Shown: positions 56,506 to 64,000 of the stretch, in pieces | Position numbering within the stretch: the first letter of the stretch is position 1 | Layout: every line of letters starts with the position of its first letter | DNA from: Hyphomicrobium_A sp964493785 | GTDB lineage: Bacteria; Pseudomonadota; Alphaproteobacteria; Rhizobiales; Hyphomicrobiaceae | DNA length: 64,000 nucleotides | Direction: 5' to 3' | Assembly (NCBI GenBank): GCA_964493785.1 | Contig: CAZBPM010000003.1 | Location: 1 to 64,000, forward strand | Position numbers and translations under genes: made by a program | The notes under the pieces: generated by a model | Told to the model about the DNA's origin: nothing | Seen by the model: only the letters and a program-made list of their open reading frames with translations | The model's database searches: none

Positions 56506-57315
56506 CTACTGCTGGGCGCTGCTTTGCTGCTGGACTTCAACGAAGACGTCAAGAACCTCATCAGAGCCCCCACGGCGGCTGCCGGTAATCGGCGCGGCCG
56601 ATACGGCGTCCAGACCGCCGGCAAGCCTGATGTATCGGTCGGTGGGGCAAAGTTGGTTAGCGGGATCAAAACCCAGCCAGCCGAGGCCATCAATATGGAT
56701 CTCGGCCCAGGCATGCTGGGCTTCCGAAGGCTCGCTGCCTGTAACGAAGTATCCGCTGACGTAGCGCGCCGGGAGGCCCATCAATCGCGCGGCCGAGATA
56801 AAGATGTGGGCGTGATCCTGGCAGACTCCGCGGCCATCCTTCAGGGCTTCCGAGGCGCTGGTGTGGGCGTTCGTCGCACCTATCTCGTAAGTTACCCTCT
56901 CGCCGATGACCTGCATCAGCTCGTGCAGCTGGTCGATGCGATCGGGCGCCTTCAAACCGGCGACCAGCTCTTTGATGGTGTCGTCTGGTGCGGTCTTTTC
57001 GGTCTGCCGGCGGTAAACGCGCGTCGGGGCGACCTCGGTCAGGCCTCGAACAAACCCGGATTTGTCGCTTGTTTCGACGGTGCCGCGGCAGATGATCGCG
57101 ATCTCCGAGCGCGGATGGGGGATAGAGACGAGGTGACAAACGTTGCCGAAGGCATCGCGGTAGCGGAGCGCGCGCTCGATCTCCGGCATCTCGACGCGCC
57201 AGCTCAACACGCGCTGACCTTCGAAACTCGGAGGCGTGAGACGCAGCGTGTGGACACTGCTGGATGCAGGGCTCGTGTAGGTGTAGCGCGTCACATGACC
57301 GATGGAGACGAGCAT
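56506..57315 (-). CDS. Transglutaminase-like cysteine protease of the Anbu cluster
   Basis: The protein (269 aa) has the N-terminal Bact_transglu_N beta domain (IGHVTRYTYTSPASSSVHTLRLTPPSFEGQRVLSW) and a transglutaminase core. The catalytic triad is visible: cysteine in GRGVCQDHAHIFISAARLMG, histidine in QHAWAEIHIDG, aspartate in WLGFDPANQLCPTD. The ATG at 57315 is preferred because of a nearby AGGG site. It starts 18 nt after the alpha-E gene and ends 47 nt before Anbu. It may cut or form amide bonds on the peptide product of the cluster. Confidence 0.9.
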   Translation of the reverse strand: MLVSIGHVTRYTYTSPASSSVHTLRLTPPSFEGQRVLSWRVEMPEIERALRYRDAFGNVCHLVSIPHPRSEIAIICRGTVETSDKSGFVRGLTEVAPTRVYRRQTEKTAPDDTIKELVAGLKAPDRIDQLHELMQVIGERVTYEIGATNAHTSASEALKDGRGVCQDHAHIFISAARLMGLPARYVSGYFVTGSEPSEAQHAWAEIHIDGLGWLGFDPANQLCPTDRYIRLAGGLDAVSAAPITGSRRGGSDEVLDVFVEVQQQSSAQQ

Positions 57316-57332
57316 TAGTGCCCTGGCCCTCG

Positions 57333-58280
57333 TCAACCGTTGAAATGGTAGGACGCCGCAACTTCGCTGCCGAGGCGGTTATTGCGGATGATGAAGTCCT
57401 CGATGAACTCGTGCAATCCTGATTGGAAGATATCGTCAATGTTGCCGTTGGCGAGCCGGGCGCGCGTCGATGCGGCCGTATCGTGGCAAACGGAACGCGC
57501 GCCATAGTGGGCCGCGAGGTCGTTCAGCGCGGTGTTGATCTCATCGTATGACGAGCGCAGCGAGCGCGGCATGGCCTGATTGAGGATCAGGTATTCTGCG
57601 ATGCGCCAAGGCTTGTAGTTTTCTTTGTAGACCCATCGATAGCTGCGGTGCGCCGACACTGAACGCAGGATGGCGCCCCACTGCACCGCGTCGACCCCAC
57701 TGCCCACCATTTCGATTTGCGGCAGCAGCACGTAGTACTTCACGTCGAGGATGCGGGCGGTGTTATCGGCGCGCTCGAGGAAGGTGCCGAGCTGGCTGAA
57801 GAAGAACGTGTCGTTCCGCAGAATGGTGTTGAGCAGGGCGCCGCGATAAAGCGCAGAGCGCGAGCGAACCCAATCGAGGACGCGCGGCAATTCGCCGGCG
57901 CTAATGCTCGCAGGGTTGATGTTGGAGAACTCGATCCATGCCGAGTTGAGACTCTCCCACATGTCGCGCGTCAAGGACGTGCGCTGCGCGCGGCCATTGC
58001 GGCGGGCAGCGGCCAGGCATGATTTCACGCTCGACGGATTGGAGAAGTCGAAGAGCAAGTAATTGATGACGTCGCGCGTGTTGAGCGTCTCAAACTTGGA
58101 GAAATAGCCCTGCGCGCAGCCGGCACTCGCGAGCGTCGAGCGCCACTCCTCGTGGGTGCCGTCGCCGTCACGCGGCAGCAACACGATGCGATAGCCAACC
58201 TCGGTGAGGCGGGCCATGTTCTCGGCCCGCTCCACATAGCGCGCCAGCCAGTAAAGGTCGTTGGCCGTCCGTCCTAACAT
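57333..58280 (-). CDS. Alpha-E domain protein (DUF403)
   Basis: The protein (315 aa) is the all-helical alpha-E family member that accompanies COG2308 ATP-grasp enzymes. It opens MLGRTANDLYWLARYVERAENMARLTEVGYRI, the family signature, and has helical repeats rich in conserved arginine, histidine and glutamate. The partner ATP-grasp enzyme lies 31 nt upstream on the same strand. Its biochemical role is unknown; the constant pairing suggests it works with the ATP-grasp enzyme, perhaps in handling the peptide or its tag. Confidence 0.93.
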   Translation of the reverse strand: MLGRTANDLYWLARYVERAENMARLTEVGYRIVLLPRDGDGTHEEWRSTLASAGCAQGYFSKFETLNTRDVINYLLFDFSNPSSVKSCLAAARRNGRAQRTSLTRDMWESLNSAWIEFSNINPASISAGELPRVLDWVRSRSALYRGALLNTILRNDTFFFSQLGTFLERADNTARILDVKYYVLLPQIEMVGSGVDAVQWGAILRSVSAHRSYRWVYKENYKPWRIAEYLILNQAMPRSLRSSYDEINTALNDLAAHYGARSVCHDTAASTRARLANGNIDDIFQSGLHEFIEDFIIRNNRLGSEVAASYHFNG

Positions 58281-58311
58281 GCGATGTCTAGCGCCCGTGT
58301 CTTGATTGTTG

Positions 58312-59793
58312 TCAGTCCTGGAGAACCCAGGTGTCCTTGGTGCCGCCGCCCTGGCTCGAATTTACGACGAGCGATCCGTCCTGGAGCGCGACGCGCGTCA
58401 AGCCACCGGCGCTCAGCCGCACCTCGTCGCCGAACAAAACGAAGGGCCGCAAGTCGAGGTGGCGCGGAGCCACGCCTGCTTCCACCAGCGTGGGGCACGT
58501 CGACAGCGCCAGCGTCGGCTGGGCAATATAGTTCGCTGCGTTCGATACGAGCTTCTTGCGGAACGCCTCGACCTCGGCCTTCGACGCGGTCGGGCCGACG
58601 AGCATCCCGTAGCCGCCAGAGCCGTGCACTTCCTTGACAACGAGCTCGGCAAGGTGGTCGAGGACGTATTTCAGCTCGTCGGGCTTGCGGCAATTGAAGG
58701 TCGGTACGTTCTGCAGGATCGGCGCGCGGCCGGTGTAGAACTTTATGATTTCGGGGATGTAGCTGTAGATAGCCTTGTCGTCGGCGATGCCGCCGCCGGG
58801 AGCGTTGACGATGCTCACGCGGCCCGCGCGGAAGAGATCGAATAGACCCGGCACACCGAGCACCGAATCCGGACGGAAAACGAGCGGATCGAGGAAGTCG
58901 TCGTCGATGCGCCGGTAGAGCACGTCGATGCGGCGTGGGCCCTGCGTCGTTTTCATCTGCAGGTAGCCGTCGAGAACGATCAGATCATGCCCTTCGACAA
59001 GCTCGACGCCCATCTGGTCGGCGAGGAAGGAGTGCTCGAAGTAGGCGCTGTTGTACTGACCCGGCGTGAGCAGCGCGATGGTCGGCTCGCCATCGAGGCC
59101 GCGCGGGGCAACGCTCGCGAGCGTCTTCAAGAGGTTCTCGGGGTAGTCGTCGACCGGAGCCACGCGGTTACGTGCGAAGAGGTCCGGGAACATGTGCATC
59201 ATCGTTTCCCGGTTCTCCAGCATGTAGGAGACGCCGGACGGCGTGCGCGTGTTGTCTTCAAGAACGAAGAAATCGTTCTCGCTGGTGCGCACGATATCGA
59301 TGCCGATGATGTGGCTGTAAATACCGAGGGGCGGTTCGACGCCCATCATCTCAGGGACGAAGGCCGAGTTTCCGACGACCAACTCCTCGGGAATCTTGCC
59401 GGCTTTGATGATCTCCTGCCGGTGGTAGATGTCGTACATAAAGGCGTTGAGCGCGCGAACACGCTGTTCAATGCCTGACGTCAGACGGCGCCATTCGGCG
59501 GCCGAGATGATCCTGGGAATGATGTCGAATGGGATGAGGCGCTCTGCGGCTTCTTCCTTGCCATAGACGGCGAAGGTGATGCCGGTGCGCCGGAACATCG
59601 TCTCTGCCTCAAGCAGCTTCTGCTTGAGGTCATCCAGTTTCTGCGTACCAAGCCATTCGGATACGGCGGTGTAAGGCACGCGAACGCCGTCTCCGGCGCC
59701 GTTCATCTCATCGAAGGCCTTGCGTAGCCCCGCTGCGGCTTTGACCGACGTCTGTTCCTGCTGCTGCAACTTCAGCCCCAATTGCCGAACCAA
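58312..59793 (-). CDS. Circularly permuted ATP-grasp enzyme (COG2308)
   Basis: The protein (493 aa) matches the circularly permuted ATP-grasp type 2 group. Visible motifs are GIDIVRTSENDFFVLEDNTRTPSGVSYMLENR, TPGQYNSAYFEHSFLADQMG, VLYRRIDDDFLDPL and VVKEVHGSGGYGMLVGPTAS, the last two carrying acidic and glycine-rich nucleotide-binding residues. ATP-grasp ligases form amide bonds through acyl-phosphates, so this is probably the ligase of the cluster. The start is uncertain: a TTG at 59793 is used, since the first ATG would remove 29 conserved residues. Confidence 0.92.
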   Translation of the reverse strand: MVRQLGLKLQQQEQTSVKAAAGLRKAFDEMNGAGDGVRVPYTAVSEWLGTQKLDDLKQKLLEAETMFRRTGITFAVYGKEEAAERLIPFDIIPRIISAAEWRRLTSGIEQRVRALNAFMYDIYHRQEIIKAGKIPEELVVGNSAFVPEMMGVEPPLGIYSHIIGIDIVRTSENDFFVLEDNTRTPSGVSYMLENRETMMHMFPDLFARNRVAPVDDYPENLLKTLASVAPRGLDGEPTIALLTPGQYNSAYFEHSFLADQMGVELVEGHDLIVLDGYLQMKTTQGPRRIDVLYRRIDDDFLDPLVFRPDSVLGVPGLFDLFRAGRVSIVNAPGGGIADDKAIYSYIPEIIKFYTGRAPILQNVPTFNCRKPDELKYVLDHLAELVVKEVHGSGGYGMLVGPTASKAEVEAFRKKLVSNAANYIAQPTLALSTCPTLVEAGVAPRHLDLRPFVLFGDEVRLSAGGLTRVALQDGSLVVNSSQGGGTKDTWVLQD

Positions 59794-59911
59794 GCCGCAT
59801 CATGCCTGCAAACCAGGAAAAGTGGCAGCAAATCGTACAAAGAGCGCTGCCTGAGTTGCGGGCATTTGCCTTGATGTAGGGCAATTGGGGCGGATGCTTT
59901 TCTCAATCTCG

Positions 59912-61588
<1,677 letters not shown>

Positions 61589-61769
61589 GGACAAGTTCCT
61601 CCCAGAAACGCTCTTATTGGCCGCCCCCATGCGGACTGCCGAGGAGCCGGCTGCAGTTTTTCCCGCGCCGATATTGTCCGTTCGAACAGGACGCGCAAGT
61701 GCAACGACGGCGCGGGATCGCCACACTGCGCAAACCGGTTTCCGCAAATCTGCAGGCGAAGTTGGCCAG

Positions 61770-62708
61770 CTATTCCTCAGAGGAAATAGTTTTTCTCGCC
61801 AGCTTCGATTCACGATGAGTAACGAGCACCGAGGCAGCGCAGATCACTATTGCGCCCACCCAAGTCCAGCCGTCGATCAATTCGCCGAAGACGAGGTATC
61901 CAACGAGGACCGAAAACGGCAGCCGGCTGAAGTTGAAGGTCATGGCGAGAGAAGCGTCGGCAATCGCAAAGCCGCGCACGAGAGTCATATGCCCGAGGAC
62001 GGCAAAGACGCCCAGCAAGACGAGCTGCGGCCAAACGTCGAGCGGAGGCCACGACCAGACCCACAGTGCCGGCACAATGGAGAGCGGCACCGAAACCAGA
62101 TTGGTGATGAAGACGATGCGATCGGCGTCGTCCTCTCCGGTCAATTGCTTGATGAGTGGGCCGATCAACCCCATCGAGAGGGCCCAGACGAGCGCCGCCA
62201 GTTGGCCGTCGCCGAAGGAAGTGCCTGCCGGCCTCAGCATGATCATAGCGCCGGCGAAACCGACAAACAGCGCGGTCCATCGGTCGAGGCCGACGTGCTC
62301 GCCGAGCAGAAAAATGGCGAACAGAGCGCCAAATAGGGGCGCGAGGAAGCCGATCGCCGTCACCTCCGCCATCGGCAGCAGCGCCAGCGCCTGGAAATAG
62401 GAGAGCATGGCGATGAAACTGACTGCGACGCGGAAACCATAGAGCCGCGGCTGGCGTGTTTGTACGAGGGACCATCCGCGCCGGTAGAACAGCGGCAGCA
62501 TGAGGATGACGCAGAAGAAGTTGCGAAAGAACATGATCTGCAGCGGATCGACGCCGCTCAGCGCAGCGCTACGCGCGACGGCGGCGATGCCCCCCAGCAA
62601 TGCCATTGACGCCGTGACCAACAGCAGGGCTGCTACCGGATGATCCCGGCTGCCTGGCTCGCCGCTGGTCTTCAAGGCCGACGCCAGGGAGCGCAGGCTT
62701 TCGCGCAT
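61770..62708 (-). CDS. EamA/DMT family transporter
   Basis: The protein (312 aa) has ten predicted membrane segments in two repeated EamA halves, starting at VAALLLVTASMALLGGIAAV. Motifs such as YFQALALLPMAEVTAIGFLAPLFGALFA and LVRGFAIADASLAMTFNFSRLPFSVLVGYLVFGE fit drug/metabolite exporters of the RhaT/YdcZ type. The substrate cannot be told. The ATG at 62708 is preferred over a TTG at 62720. It is divergent from the CDF exporter and upstream of fhs. Its leader contains two imperfect 20-nt repeats. Confidence 0.9.
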   Translation of the reverse strand: MRESLRSLASALKTSGEPGSRDHPVAALLLVTASMALLGGIAAVARSAALSGVDPLQIMFFRNFFCVILMLPLFYRRGWSLVQTRQPRLYGFRVAVSFIAMLSYFQALALLPMAEVTAIGFLAPLFGALFAIFLLGEHVGLDRWTALFVGFAGAMIMLRPAGTSFGDGQLAALVWALSMGLIGPLIKQLTGEDDADRIVFITNLVSVPLSIVPALWVWSWPPLDVWPQLVLLGVFAVLGHMTLVRGFAIADASLAMTFNFSRLPFSVLVGYLVFGELIDGWTWVGAIVICAASVLVTHRESKLARKTISSEE

Positions 62709-62891
62709 CGTTGATGACAAAGGGGATCACCCTTAGCGGGTTGGGGCTTGCCCTTGCGGGTCGGGCCGGTTGGTGCGCAAAACGTGTCGCTCAGCCGGCT
62801 GCCACGCCTCTTTGCCTGAGGCGCAGCGTAGTTACTGTCTGACAAATTGCCTCGCGACCGCGATGCTATGATGGGCTCAAGGAGCCGATGC

Positions 62892-63863
62892 ATGGGATTA
62901 CACGGACATACTCACGGACCGGGGGGGCACGGGCACGAAGGTCATAGCCATGGCCACTCGCACGGTGCCGGAGCCAGTTCCAAGAACGAGCGGCGCCTGC
63001 TGCTGGCTGCAGCGCTCACCACAGTGACGCTGCTGGCCGAGACGGCCGGCGGCATCATTTCGGGATCGCTGGCCCTGCTCGCCGACGCCGGACACATGCT
63101 GACCGATGCGGCGGCGCTAGTCCTGGCGTGGCTGGCGGTGCGATTTGCGCGCCGGCCTGCGGACTGGCGCAGAACGTACGGGTTCGACCGCTTCGAGGTG
63201 CTTGCGGCTTTCGCAAACGGTCTGGCGCTGTTCTTCATCTCCGCGATGATCAGCTACGAGGCGTTCGAGCGGCTGTACCAGCCCGTCGAAGTACTCGGCG
63301 GAACAATGCTGACCATTGCCGTCATCGGCCTTATCGTAAACGTGGCGACGCTGCTGATCCTGCAGCACGGCGGCGAGGCGAACCTGAATGTCCGGGCCGC
63401 GCTGCTGCACGTCATTAGTGACCTGTTGGGATCGGTGGCGGCGATCGGCGCGGCAATCGTCATCCTAATGACGGGCTGGACGCCGATAGACCCGATCCTA
63501 TCGATGGTGATCACACTTCTTATCCTGCGCAGCGCTTGGGTCATCACCAAGGAAGCGGGTCACATCCTCCTCGAGGGAGCTCCCGGCGACCTCGACGTGC
63601 GAGAAGTGCAAAAGGATCTCGAGGCCAACGTTCCCAATGTGCAGGGCATTCATCACGTCCACGCTTGGTCGCTAAGCGAGAACCGTCGCGTAATGACGCT
63701 GCACGCTCTCACGTGCGACAACGTCCCTCCGGAGCAAGTTGCAGCAGCCATCAAAGCCCGGCTGAAGGAGGCGTTCGGCGTCGTGCACGCAACGGTGGAG
63801 GTCGAGCACCGCGATTGTGCCGACACCGGCAGCGCGCCGGCAAAGGATTGCGGCAAGGTGTAG
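62892..63863 (+). CDS. Cation diffusion facilitator metal exporter
   Basis: The protein (323 aa) is a CDF-family exporter with six membrane segments. It starts with a histidine-rich tail (MGLHGHTHGPGGHGHEGHSHGHSHG) likely to bind metal, then LADAGHMLTDAAALVLAWLA with the HxxxD transport-site motif, and LLHVISDLLGSVAAI with the second. The C-terminal domain has GIHHVHAWSLSE and ends with a cysteine near DCADTGSAPAKDC. Zn(II), Co(II) or Cd(II) are likely substrates. Exact specificity is not readable. Confidence 0.93.
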   Translation: MGLHGHTHGPGGHGHEGHSHGHSHGAGASSKNERRLLLAAALTTVTLLAETAGGIISGSLALLADAGHMLTDAAALVLAWLAVRFARRPADWRRTYGFDRFEVLAAFANGLALFFISAMISYEAFERLYQPVEVLGGTMLTIAVIGLIVNVATLLILQHGGEANLNVRAALLHVISDLLGSVAAIGAAIVILMTGWTPIDPILSMVITLLILRSAWVITKEAGHILLEGAPGDLDVREVQKDLEANVPNVQGIHHVHAWSLSENRRVMTLHALTCDNVPPEQVAAAIKARLKEAFGVVHATVEVEHRDCADTGSAPAKDCGKV

Positions 63864-63930
63864 AGGCAAGCGTTTTTCCATCCGCTAGCTCTTGATGGAA
63901 TCCTTCAGGTTCGCTGCTACCAATAGCGAC

Positions 63931-64000
63931 ATGGCAGAATCACTGCTTCCAGCCACGAAGGGCGCCCCCCGCCCAACCGTCTCGATCGCGGACAAGAGCC
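63931..64000 (+). CDS. Start of an unidentified gene, cut by the window end
   Basis: An ATG at 63931 opens a frame of 23 codons (MAESLLPATKGAPRPTVSIADKS) that continues past the window edge. There is no stop in it. The composition looks like a normal cytoplasmic N terminus. Too little is present to name a family, and the ribosome binding site is weak. Confidence 0.35.
   Translation, partial: MAESLLPATKGAPRPTVSIADKS

Overview
The window reads as one contiguous piece of a GC-rich alphaproteobacterial chromosome, most likely Hyphomicrobiales (Rhizobiales). The reasons are gcrA, an SAM-II riboswitch upstream of metZ, the long (about 350 aa) dCTP deaminase, an ActR/RegA-ActS/RegB-SCO cluster, the gene order rpsT-(rhodanese)-dnaA-dnaN-recF-gyrB near mutM and ubiE, and a CtrA-type TTAA-N7-TTAA site near DnaA-box-like sequences. 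Phosphoribulokinase and fructose-bisphosphatase point to a Calvin cycle, and formate-tetrahydrofolate ligase to active C1 metabolism. Genus cannot be fixed from the sequence. There is one 10-N assembly gap (29283-29292), inside the response regulator gene. No rRNA or tRNA gene, CRISPR array or insertion sequence was recognised.

Layout: 0.3-8.2 kb is amino-acid and housekeeping metabolism (dcd, SAM-II/metZ, apaG, argE, a c-type cytochrome, and the argD-argF-hslO run on the minus strand). A terminator with a possible arginine-rich leader peptide precedes argD. 8.9-18.8 kb holds gcrA and then a complete phosphate-response locus, read on the minus strand as phoR, pstS, pstC, pstA, pstB, phoU, phoB, with a Pho box before pstS, a 12-bp intercistronic hairpin after pstS, and a divergent polyphosphate kinase 2. 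18.9-28.5 kb is accessory: a cupin, a GAF histidine kinase with a divergent single-domain response regulator, a glycine-rich autotransporter with a divergent AraC regulator, and a coupled pair made of a USP-like protein and a Lon-like AAA+ protein that lacks the protease domain.

28.6-36.3 kb has mmcB, the redox two-component system with a SCO protein, a YgjP-type metalloprotein, a class A penicillin-binding protein and two small proteins. 36.3-44.6 kb is the replication block gyrB-recF-dnaN-dnaA, a rhodanese, a possible origin or dnaA control region, and rpsT. 44.9-47.8 kb has two tandem paralogous membrane proteins, mutM and ubiE. 47.9-50.2 kb is an isolated phage-like DUF2793 gene. 50.3-53.0 kb is a Calvin-cycle group (fbp, prk, rpe).

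53.3-59.8 kb combines an ATPase-less type I secretion permease remnant, ugd, and the four-gene Anbu cluster (circularly permuted ATP-grasp, alpha-E, transglutaminase-like, Anbu peptidase). The last is the best candidate here for a poorly understood complete system. The right end carries fhs, a DMT exporter, a CDF metal exporter and the start of an unidentified gene.
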